A stretch of 64,000 bases of DNA from Tenrec ecaudatus (Eukaryota > Chordata > Mammalia > Afrosoricida > Tenrecidae), in the NCBI RefSeq assembly GCF_050624435.1, contig NC_134537.1, positions 11,528,584 to 11,592,583 on the forward strand. The letters are read 5' to 3'. Under the pieces are notes generated by a model, which did not search any database, was not told the DNA's origin, and was given only the letters and a program-made list of their open reading frames with translations. The translations under genes and the position numbers were made by a program. Of this stretch, positions 12,601-21,749 are shown piece after piece. The stretch's first letter is position 1. Each line of letters starts with the position of its first letter.

Positions 12601-14464
12601 CTTAGGAGCCGCCCAGTGGTCCGGAGGGTTTCTGCTGGAGTACTAACCCCCAAAGTCAGCAGTTCAAACCCAGAACTCGCTCCACAAGAGCAGGATGAGG
12701 CTCTGTTCCTGTAAAGATGGATGGCCTTGGAAACCTATCCACACAGCGGATTGATGACAGTGTGATTTTGTTTTGTATTTAATAAGACAGAAGAGCATCA
12801 GAAGCAGTAAATCTTTACGGAAGCAAACGGTCTCTCTCTCACAGGAGCTGGTGGGTAGATCTGACCTGCAACCCTTAGCCTCTGGCCCACCAGGGCTCCT
12901 ATTTATGATACACATACAATGCAAGCTCCTATAGGACAGCGTAGGTAGAACTGCCCTGTGAGTTTCTGAGAACGTACGTATTTAGTGGAGTGGACAAAAA
13001 CAGGTTTTAAAAAAGTCCTCAAACAAACCAATTCCCAGAGTAATTCTTAGTCTCCTTAAGGTGGGGTAGAAAGGGGGAATTGTTTACAAGGATCTACATA
13101 TAACTCCTCCCTGGGGGACAGACAACAGAAAAGTGAAGGGAGATGTAAGACATGACAAAAATAATAATTTATAAATTATCAAGGGTTCATGAGGGAGAGG
13201 ATGGCGGGGAGGGAGGGGAAAAATAAGGAGCTGATACCAAGGGCTCAAGCAGAAAGCAAATGTTTTGAGAATGATGATGGCAACAAATGTACAAATGTGC
13301 TTGACACAATGGATGGATGAATGGATTGTGTTAAGAGTTGTATGAGCCCAACAAACACATTTAAAAAATCCAATTCAAATCAAGAGTCTAAAGCTGAGAG
13401 GTCCAGATACAAAAGTAAGCACATTTACTTACATACCCAGGGCTCAACTTGAAAGAAAATGCTTTGAAAATGATGATGGCAACATATGTACAAATGTGCT
13501 TGCTACAACGGATGTATGTAATGTTTTAAGAGCTGTAAGAGCCTCCAATAAAATGATTTTTTTTAAATTTAAAGATGCCAAACTAGGGTCCGGGCCTTTG
13601 CTATCGCCCTTTAAAGGATTTCTAGAAAATCCACTCCTCGCGCGGGACGCTGGTCAACCCAAAAGGTAACGGAGAAGCCACTTGCCCGGCCTCCACGCCC
13701 CCCGCTCACGTGTCCGAGGGCTCGGCCGCCCGCAGCCAATCCCGACGCAGACGGGGCGGGGCGTCGCGCGCCCGGGGCCCGCCACCCTTTCGTTGCCGGC
13801 GGGGGGAGACAGGTGGAGACCCAGGGGAGGCCCACGACACCCCGCAGCGACAGCCAACTTCGCTGACCCTCAAAGGGCTCCCCAGCCTCGGGGCTGCCTA
13901 TTTGTGACCCAAATAGGCAAGGGAGGAAGGTCGGGAGGCAGCCCCAGCCACGTTCCGTTGGGCACGCACCTCGCTCCCGAGCGCGCGCACTTTTCCTAAC
14001 AGCACCCAAGGAAATGGGCTGACACCGTGGCTGGGGCGAGCGACTCGAACATTTGGCAACTGAGATGGCGCGGGGCAGGGTGTCCTTCTGTTCTGCTCAG
14101 GGTCTCTGAGTCGGAGTCCACTCGCCTGCATGGACACAGCCCTCACGGCCCTGGCAATTTCGCGATCTCCACCCAGCTGCCCCTGCCGCGGCCGGACCTT
14201 AGCTAGCCCGTGCTGAAGGTCGCTAAGTTCCCCTCCCCACGCCATTATTAAGGTAGCGGGAGTCGAACGCCCCCCGTGCAGTCGCATCACCCTGCTGCAC
14301 CCTCCAGGAGCGGGAAACGCCGGTTCCCGTGGGCCACTCGCGCTTCAGCAACCACCTCCATCTCCCTTCCCGAGGCGGCGGGCTCCCGAACGCACCATAA
14401 GCGTTTCCACTCGGTCTCCGACATCCTGAGGTTGCAGCAGCGCGGACCGCGACTTCTGAATCAT
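4576..14464 (-). CDS. SLC25A38: SLC25A38, mitochondrial glycine carrier (7 coding exons)
   Basis: Mitochondrial inner-membrane carrier that imports glycine for 5-aminolevulinate synthesis, the first step of haem synthesis; loss in humans causes congenital sideroblastic anaemia (established). The CDS joins, in transcript order, 14464-14396, 8853-8732, 8107-8023, 7107-6928, 6747-6579, 5229-5063 and 4698-4576. These total 915 nt, giving 304 aa plus stop, the human length. Every intron is GT-AG and phases match throughout. The three tandem carrier repeats show their signatures: PLDLLK at residues 47-52, PITVIK at 143-148 (Ile in place of the usual acidic residue, as I recall for the human protein) and PADVIK at 237-242. 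Exon lengths agree with those implied by the human protein. The start is the ATG at 14464, followed by a first exon closely similar to the human N-terminus. No frameshift or premature stop was seen. The promoter is probably the CpG island around exon 1. Identity is very secure; UTR ends are not resolved. Confidence 0.97.
5063..5229 (-). CDS. SLC25A38: SLC25A38 coding exon 6
   Basis: This 167-nt exon completes Asp209 and encodes residues to 264, including the third carrier signature [13 protein letters not shown]. The acceptor is TTTCAG and the donor GTACGT, phase 0. Confidence 0.97.
5440..5585 (-). mobile_element. AfroSINE copy, diverged, in SLC25A38 intron 5
   Basis: Antisense remnant recognisable by CACCAACCTTTTGGTTAGTG and a terminal stretch similar to the complement of the tRNA-like head. 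Confidence 0.55.
5711..5905 (+). mobile_element. AfroSINE copy in SLC25A38 intron 5
   Basis: Sense copy: head CCCTGGTGGGGTAGTGGC, then GGTCAGCAGTTTGAAGCCAC (B-box-like) and TTACAGTGTCCTGTCGGGTC. Confidence 0.85.
5906..6578. other. remaining SLC25A38 intron 5 sequence
   Basis: Unique-looking intronic sequence with a short C-run at 6420-6432. No exon-like or named repeat feature was seen. Confidence 0.5.
6579..6747 (-). CDS. SLC25A38: SLC25A38 coding exon 5
   Basis: This 169-nt exon encodes residues 153-208 plus one base of codon 209. It contains [20 protein letters not shown], highly conserved in this carrier. The acceptor is TTGCAG and the donor GTATGG. Confidence 0.97.
6928..7107 (-). CDS. 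SLC25A38: SLC25A38 coding exon 4
   Basis: This 180-nt exon encodes residues 93-152, including [18 protein letters not shown] and the second carrier signature [11 protein letters not shown]. The acceptor is CTGCAG and the donor GTGAGT, phase 0 at both ends. Confidence 0.97.
7355..7475 (-). mobile_element. AfroSINE remnant in SLC25A38 intron 3
   Basis: Strongly diverged antisense copy with CAACCGAGTCAAGGCCGATG and TTGAACCACCAACC-like blocks. Confidence 0.5.
7540..7735 (+). mobile_element. AfroSINE copy in SLC25A38 intron 3
   Basis: Sense copy with GCTGCTAACCCAAAG, GGGGCAGTTCTACTCTGTCC and AATTGACTCAACGGCAGTGG in the expected order. Confidence 0.85.
8023..8107 (-). CDS. SLC25A38: SLC25A38 coding exon 3
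   Basis: This 85-nt exon follows a CTGCAG acceptor, completes Gly64 and encodes residues to 92, including [15 protein letters not shown]. The donor is GTAAGT, phase 0. Confidence 0.96.
8732..8853 (-). CDS. SLC25A38: SLC25A38 coding exon 2
   Basis: This 122-nt exon starts in phase 0 after a TTGCAG acceptor and ends two bases into codon 64 before a GTAGGT donor. It carries the first transmembrane helix and the first carrier signature ([10 protein letters not shown]). Confidence 0.96.
9385..9470. repeat. short palindromic MITE-like element
   Basis: Imperfect inverted arms AAAGTTCATGGAGA (9404-9417) and TCTCCATGAACGTTT (9443-9457) form a hairpin with a short loop. This resembles small palindromic DNA transposons of mammals; the family is not assigned. 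Confidence 0.5.
9579..9605. repeat. (AC)n microsatellite
   Basis: Thirteen uninterrupted AC units directly beside an antisense AfroSINE, a common tail/microsatellite arrangement. Confidence 0.95.
9606..9745 (-). mobile_element. AfroSINE copy with internal (CAAA)n
   Basis: Antisense copy: GCCATCGAGTCGATAG, then GGGCAGGGTAGAGCTGCCCC, interrupted by a CAAA tetranucleotide run at about 9696-9717. Confidence 0.85.
9755..9940 (-). mobile_element. AfroSINE copy in SLC25A38 intron 1
   Basis: Antisense copy: CATAGTGACCCCGCAGGACA, TGGTGGTTTCAAACTGCTGA, then the complement of the tRNA-like head (CAACCACTACACCGCC). A (GGCA)n run follows at about 9937-9955. Confidence 0.85.
9956..12560. other. SLC25A38 intron 1, mostly unique sequence
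   Basis: About 2.6 kb of fairly GC-rich intronic sequence with no recognised repeat. Several open frames of 100-170 codons occur on both strands, but they overlap each other, have no recognisable domain and are compositional. Confidence 0.55.
12562..13000. mobile_element. AfroSINE cluster (sense copy inside an antisense copy)
   Basis: A sense copy at about 12600-12770 and an antisense head at about 12845-12900 are bracketed by pieces of another antisense copy: AAACCCACTGCTCTCTAG at 12564 and CTATAGGACAGCGTAGGTAG near 12932. This suggests SINE-in-SINE insertion. Confidence 0.65.
13058..13365 (+). mobile_element. 5'-truncated L1 copy
   Basis: Contains ATAATTTATAAATTATCAAG, ACCAAGGGCTCAAGCAGAAA and the terminal AAGAGTTGTATGAGCCC of the L1 3'UTR family. 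The final polyadenylation block is altered. Confidence 0.85.
13435..13572 (+). mobile_element. 5'-truncated L1 copy (about 140 bases)
   Basis: Only the last part of the 3'UTR, ending GCCTCCAATAAAATGATTTT, just before the CpG island. Confidence 0.85.
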
Positions 14465-15100
14465 TGGATCCGAGGCCGGCGAGTGCACCGGGCCCAGGGG
14501 GCTCAGGCCCGGCCCTGGCGATCTCGGGATGGCTCTGCGTTTTGCGCTCGCTGACGTCTGCGGTCATTAAGGATCCAGGGAGCCGCCTGGAGTTCCGGGC
14601 CCGCGCTTCTCGGGGGTACGGGGGCGCCTGGCGGCCAGCACGAAGCTCCAGGGCGCCGTGCCAGCCGCACCGAGGAGGCCCTCGCCGCTCGTCACGCGCT
14701 CCGCAGACACCGCGTCCCTCCTCCAGCGCCCATCCCGCTCGGCCGCGGGCTTTTGGACCAGAGGCGGGCGTGCGCATCCGGGGGTTGGAGAAAACCGGAG
14801 GAACTACTAGACGCAACGTCAGGGTTTCGCTTCCGGTTCCGGGCGCGCGCAGCACGCCCCCCTGAGGGCCTTCTCGACGGCGCCACCTCGTGGCCAGGTG
14901 CGGAGCTGCAGGACCCGCGGCTTCCCAGCGCCCCGGGGCTCCGCTGGGTCTCGGGCGGCGAGTTTTTGCATTGGGGTGGGTGGAACCATCAGAAGGTACG
15001 GTCGTCCGTGTGTGTGAATTCCTTTACTCGCGAAATTGAATCGGTAGTCGCTAAAGCCGCGAAAAATTCGAGCCGTCTGGCGCTGGCGCCCTGCCTTCTC
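13620..15100 (-). promoter_or_regulatory. CpG island / SLC25A38 promoter region
   Basis: A block dense in CpG and GC surrounds coding exon 1, in contrast to its AT-rich flanks. It contains an Sp1-like GC box near 13752-13762 and an ETS-type CCGGAAGCG on the minus strand at 14829-14837, about 365 bases upstream of the ATG. This fits a TATA-less housekeeping-type promoter. The transcription start was not located; the long GC-rich open frames inside are compositional. Confidence 0.8.
14396..14464 (-). CDS. SLC25A38: SLC25A38 coding exon 1
   Basis: This 69-nt exon encodes residues 1-23 from ATG to a terminal Met codon, then a GTGCGT donor (phase 0). It reads [15 protein letters not shown] and onward, close to the human N-terminus. 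It is too short to stand out as an open frame and lies inside the CpG island. Confidence 0.95.
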
Positions 15101-15119
15101 TTGGTAGCCCGCATGCTGT

Positions 15120-15700
15120 GAATAAGGGTCCTTCCTCCTGATGATCTACTCGGTGCCTTCTCTTTCACATTTGAGGATCATTTTTTGCAAAAGCATCGCC
15201 GCCTTTTTGCGGGTGGCTTCGCCACGGTTAAAATTTTAGGCCCGGAAGCGTCAGGCTGAAGGACGGTCTAATATCCCTATGCGCAAGGAAGCCTTTAATG
15301 CCTTTTATCCAATGCGCAACGGGCTATGGATACGGTGGAGAAGCCGCTCTGTCTGTGGATTCACGGGAAGACGACGCATAAAGAGGCTTGGTGGACAGAC
15401 AGCCTTATGTTGAGGCTGAGAACCGAAAAAATCTACAGCCACGTTACCCAAGGCAGGAACACGAAAACCCCTGGCTGGCTAGCGCTGGTTGGCTTTCCGG
15501 CGGCAAAAGGTTGTGCAGTGTAAGAAATGGTCCGTTTCCAGCGAAGGAGGCTGGGGACCCATTGTAAAATTGCCTGCTGAATGTGATCCAGGAAGAGAGT
15601 TATGTGGAAGATCAGGTTTTCAAGGCTGATGAGACTAGGTTGTGTTACGAAGACTCAAACCAACCTATAGCATGCCGGCCGCCTCCAAAGCCCCTGGCCT
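15120..15700. other. CpG-containing flank upstream of SLC25A38
   Basis: Moderately CpG-rich sequence upstream of the presumed promoter; may hold upstream regulatory sequence. No gene was recognised. Confidence 0.4.
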
Positions 15701-15880
15701 TTTTTTTTAATTATTAAAAGATCATTTTCTTGGGGGCGCTTACAGCTCTTATAACAATCCATACATCCATTGAATCGAGCACATTTGTAGATGTGTTGCC
15801 ATCATCATTTTCCAAACATTTTCTACTTGTGCCCTTGGTATTAGCGCCTCTTTTTTTCCTTGCCCCCCTCTGCACCTAGA
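15701..15880 (-). mobile_element. 5'-truncated L1 copy
   Basis: Antisense 3'UTR end: poly-T start, CTTATAACAATCCATACATC, GCACATTTGTAGATGTGTTG, TGCCCTTGGTATTAGCGCC. Confidence 0.85.
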
Positions 15881-16054
15881 TATGCATTTTAGAGTACGAG
15901 CAAAACTATGTCCTCCCCATCTCTGCACAATGGTGTGCACGGCTGGTATGTGGGCACACAGATGTGGGTGGTGGGGAGATGAGTAGAGAAAAGGGGGACA
16001 CAGTACTGGTGAGGTCCAGCAGGGCTCCCTGGGCAACCTCTCTTGGTGATTGGA

Positions 16055-16210
16055 CCATATATATTTTTAATCATTTTATTGAAAGCTCTTACAGATATCA
16101 TAACATTCCGTAGCTCAATCACATCCAGAAGTATTGTACAATTGCTACAACAGTCCGTTTCAAAGCATTTTCTTTCTTCTTGAACTCCTTGTTGTCAGCT
16201 CCCCTTTGGA
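16055..16210 (-). mobile_element. L1 3' end, older subfamily
   Basis: Antisense copy of the variant tail: TTTTAATCATTTTATTGAAA, GTATTGTACAATTGCTACAA. Confidence 0.75.
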
Positions 16211-16659
16211 CCATAACATTTTGAGAGGAGGTGAGCCGAGAAGAACAATGGCATTCTCTACCGGTTGTGCAGAGAGCTTCCTGTCTGAGCTGGGCATGGG
16301 CGGTTTACTTCCAAACCAGCACGGAGGTTTGGCTCGTGATGGGTTGCCAGTGCATGATCTTAGGATAAAGAAGTGATGGGACTGATCACTATTATAAGTC
16401 AGAAACCACAAGCCCTTCATTTCTGCAGTCATGCCACTACCCACCCCCTCTCCAAAATGACCACTTCAGGAGCCTATCAGAGCTCAGTAGGCAAGGGCAG
16501 GAGAGGAGAAATGGGAAACACACACAGGTCAAGGACGTGTAGGAGACCAGGAGTGGACCCGATGTGTTCTCCAGAGAACTCCCCAAGGGTCAGCGGGATG
16601 GGCTAGGGGGCAAGTATTCAGAGGTTCTTCTGACTACCTCCGCTCTGCCCTGCAGCTGG

Positions 16660-16860
16660 TACAGATAGAAAGTAATTTTCAGACACCTTTTGACCCGTTA
16701 ACCATGAACCAGCAGTTCAAATCCACCAACCACTCAGAGAGAGAACATTGAGGCTGTCTGCTCCTTACAGCCTGGGGGATCCCAGGGCATCCTGTCGTTC
16801 TTCTCTGCCAGCTAGGGTTGCTGTGAGTTGCACTGAACTCGATAGCAGTGGGCTTGGGGA
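16660..16860 (+). mobile_element. AfroSINE copy
   Basis: Sense copy: CCAGCAGTTCAAATCCACCA, CTAGGGTTGCTGTGAGTTGC, CTGAACTCGATAGCAGTGG. Confidence 0.85.
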
Positions 16861-16896
16861 TTTTAGTGGTATCAGCTGCCATCTGACGCTACATAC

Positions 16897-17756
16897 TGTG
16901 GGAAACAGCAAAGTTATTCCCCAAGGTGTCCCCCATCATATCTGCCAAACCTGAGGCGCTGACTATCCACTTGAAGGTCAATTGCTTAAAGGTTCTCTGC
17001 CTGAAGGTGATCAGCCATCTGGAGCGATCAGACCCTATAGTCTGTCCTGCCCTAAGGAGAGCCCACTCCCTTCTGATCAGGATAATGGATGATTTTCCTG
17101 AAGCAGAGCCTAAAAACATCTAAGGTCAAGGCAACTCAGGGACGACCAAGGTCAGGCTGCCATCTTGACTCTAGAGCCCGCCTATCTTGTTACGTGTCTT
17201 CCTGTCACATATGTGCCTCTAGCGCCTCCCCTTCCTATTGCGTGTACACCCCTAGCACAGCTCCCTCCTGTTACGCGTTTGCCTATTGTACACCCCTTCC
17301 TGTTATGCATGTGGTTACCTGTAATTAGGGGGACTTGCACACCCTTAGAATGTATATAGGCCTTGGTTGAAGATATATTCTTTCTGAGCAGATCTGGCTG
17401 CTGAACTCATGATGGTTCTGGAGGTGAGCAATCGTATGCTTTATCTCAGGGACCCTCAAACTTTTTAAACAGGGGGCCAGTTCACTGTCCCTCAGACCCA
17501 TTGGAGGGCTGGACTCTAGTTTAAAAAAATAAAAGCTATGAGCAAACTCCTATGCACACTGCACAGATCTTATTTTGAAGTAAAAAATACAAACGGGGCA
17601 AAAACACCCGGCAGGCTAGATAAATGTCCTTGGTGGGTCGCATGTGGCCCGCGGGCCGTAGTGTGAGGATGCCTGCTTTATCTTGTCTGATGGCCCTTTA
17701 ATTTTAGCCCTCAATGACACAACCGCCCCTTGGATTGTGGGGGCTGGTACCCTGCA
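16897..17756 (+). mobile_element. class II (ERVK-like) solo LTR containing a hAT MITE
   Basis: Starts TGTGGGAAACAG and ends GGTACCCTGCA. It is flanked by the six-base duplication ACATAC at 16891-16896 and 17757-17762; six bases is typical of class II endogenous retroviruses. A TATA-like TATATAGG lies near 17352. No internal retroviral genes are present. It is 860 bases long including the 229-base MITE. The same family occurs at 31141-31917 and from 43877. Confidence 0.88.
17447..17675 (+). mobile_element. hAT-superfamily MITE
   Basis: This 229-base element has terminal inverted repeats CAGGGACCCTCAAACT / AGTGTGAGGATGCCTG and an eight-base target duplication CTTTATCT (17439-17446 and 17676-17683), the hallmark of hAT transposons. 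It has no coding capacity. It resembles, from memory, URR1/OposCharlie-type elements. Confidence 0.9.
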
Positions 17757-17919
17757 ACATACGGCACAGGGCGAGATGAATCAGCCTCCTTCAGACCCTC
17801 CGTGCCTGGGAGGATGAGGTACAGAAAGCTCTGCCCCTTTCAGAGGTGCAGGAGCAGACCTGCAGAGAGGGTCTGGTGGAGGCTGATCCATCCTGCCCGA
17901 TGCCATGGCTTCAGAAGCC

Positions 17920-18015
17920 AGCCGACACCACTAAAAATATCCCCAAGCCCCCTGCTGTCCTGTCCACTGCAACTCATAGCAGCACTGCAGGGCAGAAAGA
18001 CGAATTCTCCATAGA
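17920..18015 (-). mobile_element. AfroSINE fragment
   Basis: Antisense piece with GCAACTCATAGCAGCACTGC and AGGGCAGAAAGACGAATTC. Confidence 0.7.
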
Positions 18016-18044
18016 TTTCCGAAGCTGTAAGGAGCAGATTCACC

Positions 18045-18067
18045 CAAACAAACAAACAAACAAACAG
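18045..18067. repeat. (CAAA)n tetranucleotide repeat
   Basis: Short CAAA run at the start of the next antisense AfroSINE; it probably derives from that SINE's tail. Confidence 0.9.
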
Positions 18068-18265
18068 AAACTCACTGCCACTGAGTCCACGCCAACTCAC
18101 AGTGGCCCCCTAGGACAGGGTAGAACTGCCCCACGAGTTTCTGTGACTGTATCTTTACGGGAGTAGAGAGTCCCTTCGAGCTGCAGCACAGGGCTGGTGG
18201 TTTCAAATGGAAGACCTTTCAGACGTCAACCCAACTCGTAACCCCTGTGTCACCAGGGCTGCTCC
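18066..18265 (-). mobile_element. AfroSINE copy, near full length
   Basis: Antisense copy with the full motif order: CACTGCCACTGAGTCCACGC, AGGACAGGGTAGAACTGCCC, GGCTGGTGGTTTCAAATG and a closing CACCAGGGCTGCTCC. Confidence 0.92.
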
Positions 18266-18504
18266 GGAGCAGTGACTCTCAAACCTCCCACCTTGTGGGG
18301 AGCAGCCCAGTCTAACCCATTCTGCTGCAAGAGTTCCCACAATAAAGCGAGTTTAAAAAGATCCCCCAGCAAGGTGATTTTAATATTGCTGAAACGTTGA
18401 TCTCCCAAAAAGGCCAACAGAGCAAGCTTCTGAAAAGTGTTATTCCCAGCACTGAGTGTGGAAGGACAGTTGGTCTTTTGTCTCAGAGCTCGTGATGCCT
18501 TGAT
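18266..18504. other. unassigned intergenic sequence
   Basis: Begins with CAGTGACTCTCAAACCTCCC, which faintly resembles an old hAT terminus. Not called. Confidence 0.35.
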
Positions 18505-18845
18505 AAATCATTAATTATTATTATTTTCAAATCTTACACCGACCTCTGTCTCGGTTCCCCCATGGTTTCTGTTGCTCTCTCCCCGGGGCAAGGTGTGTAA
18601 TTGTGCTGATCATTGCCCCCTTCCTCCCTTCCCCCATTGCTGCTCCCATTCCTGGTTCTAGATTCTGTGTGTCCTGAGCTCTTTAATCTTATCAGCACCT
18701 GTGCGCATGCTCCAGTCTAGCCCACAGTGAAAAAGTGGACTGGGGTCATGATAGTGGGGAGGGGGGGAGCGACGCCTCAAGGAACCAGAGGAGTATTGTG
18801 TGTTTCATCAGTGCTCTACTGTGCCCTGATTGACGCATCCCTTGC
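18505..18845 (-). mobile_element. L1 3'UTR fragment, diverged
   Basis: Antisense internal 3'UTR blocks: CCCCGGGGCAAGGTGTGTAA, CAGCACCTGTGCGCATGCTC, GTGTGTTTCATCAGTGCTC. The A-rich 3' end is missing. Confidence 0.7.
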
Positions 18846-19632
18846 CTCAAAGCCCCTGACTTTAAACCACCCAGAGCCTGTGCAACCCCGCTGTTGTGCG
18901 TGACGCCAAGGGCACCTGTCCGTGCCAACCACTCGCGGTGTACAGAGCCCCCAACCCGCAGCGCTTTCAGGGAAAACCCCCAACTGCACGTGGGTCCATT
19001 GCAGGTGGAACAAAAAAGAGTGGCTGACGTCTGAAATATGCTGGGACTAGTTTCACCACCGCTTCGTTCCCAAAGCTGACGCTACCTCCAGGACAAGAAC
19101 CTTGCCTTCAAAGTGTTATTACTTCGGGAGAGTGCCCCAGTCCTAATTAGAAAAGGCTTGCAAGGCTTACGACACCTGGGAGCGTTGTAACAGCTTTATA
19201 AGGGTTTTCAGACCCATGACGCCACCCAGGAAGCAGCTGTGTTGGATTACTGGAAATTGACCCCCCCTCTTCTACATTACTGAGTTTGTCAGCACAGCCT
19301 GGGACTGAGTCAGTCAGGTCACTGGGAACAGCTGTTGGAAACATGCTTGGCCAGACTGCGTGCAAAATGTCAAAGATCTCGAAAGTGTTACCGAAAATAT
19401 AAAGAACAGTGTCAAAGGCGTCATGGGGACGGCACGGCGGATTCATGGGGAAGGCTTTGGTGGTATGCAGGAAGAAGACATGGGGAGATTTAGGCAGAGA
19501 AGCCTCTAGAACCCACCCATGAAGACCTAAAAGAAGGCAAAGCAAGTGACCTAGATCAAGGTGCTTGGTGGTCAAAGTCAGCCAAGGATTCCAGGAATTT
19601 TCCCTCTCACTGCTGACAAAAGATGGGAATGG
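18846..19632. other. unassigned sequence with an unsupported long open frame
   Basis: A 242-codon minus-strand frame spans 19147-19875 but has no recognisable domain, and a retrosequence is inserted inside it. Confidence 0.4.
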
Positions 19633-19780
19633 GGCAGTTACTGCCAGGGCTGCCCGGGTCACTCCGTGCACAAAACCCACTTGTGAGCCAGGAAAAATAC
19701 ACTGTCCTTCCAACACACAACCTTCACACCTAATAATATCTGCCAGGGCCAATAAAAGTTTAGAAAATGCCTTAAAAAAA
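19633..19780 (+). mobile_element. 5'-truncated processed retrosequence
   Basis: A segment of about 148 bases ends with AATAAA (19751-19756) and a poly-A run from 19774. It is flanked by a perfect 15-base direct repeat AAAAGATGGGAATGG (19618-19632 and 19781-19795). These are the marks of L1-mediated copying of a polyadenylated RNA. The parent transcript was not recognised. Confidence 0.85.
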
Positions 19781-20029
19781 AAAAGATGGGAATGGAATTC
19801 TGCCCTGGAAAGAAGTTTCCAGAGCATGCAGGAATGTGACCCTATGCTTGAACGTAGCGTCAGATTTTTAAGCACCTAACCACCACGGCGTGGCGCCTGA
19901 CACAGATGCTCCGTGGCTTTCTGTGAGAGGCCCAGCATCAGGACCATTTTCCAAGCCGGCGTGGGAGGGAAAATTACTGACAACCAGCGTCGAGCTCCAG
20001 ATTCCTCAGATAGAACTGCCGGCTATCAA

Positions 20030-20785
20030 GACACTACATGTGGGGCCTTAAAGGCTTATAACTACACAAGTGGCCATCTAGCATGAAGGCAACGTCCACG
20101 TGGAAGAAGCACACCAGCTATGTCATCAGGAGGTGTCGATGGGAAGAGGTATACGTTCAAGAATAAGCAATCAAATTGATGTGAAGGAGCTTGGAAAAAG
20201 TGGAGACCCCCAAACACACCTATAAGATGATTGGACAGTCCCTCCCAGGAGGGCCATGTGGGAGGGAAGATAGATCCAGGGTGCAGTAATAGTACTGATG
20301 AAATGCATAACTATCCTCCAGTTCTTTAATATTTCCTCCCCTTAGTACTGTGGTCCCAGTGTTACCTCATTACGCTGGTTAGACCTGGGAAGATTCATTT
20401 GTATAATGAAGATTGTTTGATGCATGAAATCCAAGACAGATAAACCCATCTGAAATAGTAATGGGAGCAATGTGTCCCTTGGGGTACGGTGACTGGGGGG
20501 GTGGGCGCGGGGGAGAGAGACCCGATAGCAAAGATGACTGTAAAACTCCAGGAGGGGAACAGATACAGTTGATGGTGTAAGATAAGGCAAATAAAACTAT
20601 CATATAAGAATAGGGTACCTGGGGGGCAGGGGAGGGAGGGGACAAAGAGGAGCTGACAACAAAGAGTTCAAGAAGAAAGAAAATGTTTGAAAGTGAGGGT
20701 GGCGGCAATTGTACAATTATGCTTGATCTAATTGAATTATGGATTGCTACAATATCTGTAAGAGCTCCCAATAAAATGGTTAAAA
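20030..20785 (+). mobile_element. 5'-truncated L1, older subfamily
   Basis: Contains GGGGCCTTAAAGGCTTATAA, CGTGGAAGAAGCACACCAGC and the tail AGAGCTCCCAATAAAATGGT. The variant 3'UTR matches the fragment at 1975-2146. Confidence 0.8.
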
Positions 20786-20789
20786 ACAA

Positions 20790-21540
20790 CTAAAACTGCC
20801 AGATAGGCCCTGCCTTGCCCATCAGCGACTTCCTCATCTGCCCAGCAAGCCCCACCAAGCCCCCCTTTGAGTTTTGTGCGACAAATCCAGGTGGAGAGGC
20901 TCTCTTAGGACTGGTGTAACTTCAGGTCGCGGATGCAGAATGGTGACGCAGGAAGCAAGGAAACCACAGGCTGTTATGTGCAAAGCCAAGGCCGGTGGGA
21001 ATGTGGGAGGCGCTGGCAGCTTCCTGGGTTGGCAGCCCAATGGGCTAAAGCACACAGGACACTGCCCCATCACATAGTCTGCTCTGCCAGCTAAAGCAAG
21101 CTTGTAAACAATGATTTTATAAAACTGTAAATGTATATTATTTTGTTTAATTCAGGACTCTCCTTTGCTCATTAATTTTTTTGTTGTCGTTGCTGCTACT
21201 GAGAATAGACACAGCATACCAACCCAGCAGTTTCTACATGTCCAATTCCATGACATTGACGTACCCATTCCCACCAGATGTGCTTCCACCATTAACATAA
21301 ACCCACTGGCCCCTATGGTTCCTGGTTCATCTTTCAAATTGATGGTGTCACTTTAAGCCTATATGTAGTTCTTAACAGAACATGGCATTCAAGGCTTACG
21401 GTGTTTGTTTGCTTACTAGTTATGTTAGATAATTGTTGGGTGCTAAGAAGACTACTGGGGAGGTCAGGGGAGCCTTTCTTTGCCTGTGAGCAGAGATCTC
21501 ACAGGAACTTAACGATCTATTCCCCCGAGGAGCAATGACT
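20790..21540. other. unassigned intergenic sequence
   Basis: No gene or confidently named repeat was seen. Confidence 0.4.
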
Positions 21541-21705
21541 TTTAATTTTTTATTTTATTGGGGCCTCGTACAACTCTTATCACAATCCATACACGCATCC
21601 ATTGTGTCAAGCACATTTGTACACCTGTTGCCATCATCATTCTCAAAACATTTGCTTCTACTTGAGCCCTTGGTATCAGCTCCTCATTTTTCCTGTCCGA
21701 CAGGG
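21541..21705 (-). mobile_element. 5'-truncated L1 copy
   Basis: Antisense 3'UTR end: TTATTTTATTGGGGCCTCGT, TTATCACAATCCATACACGC, GAGCCCTTGGTATCAGCTCC. Confidence 0.9.
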
Positions 21706-21749
21706 TCCTAGGAGTTGGGATTGATACAGTGGCACCCAACCAAAATTCG

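Noticed and set aside
14223-14855. 210-codon minus-strand frame in the CpG island
   Set aside because: It overlaps SLC25A38 coding exon 1 in another frame, and GC-rich sequence has few stop codons. No domain was seen.
19147-19875. 242-codon minus-strand open frame
   Set aside because: Longest frame without a known match, but it has no recognisable domain and it runs through a retrosequence insertion bounded by target duplications, so it cannot be an old conserved frame as it stands.
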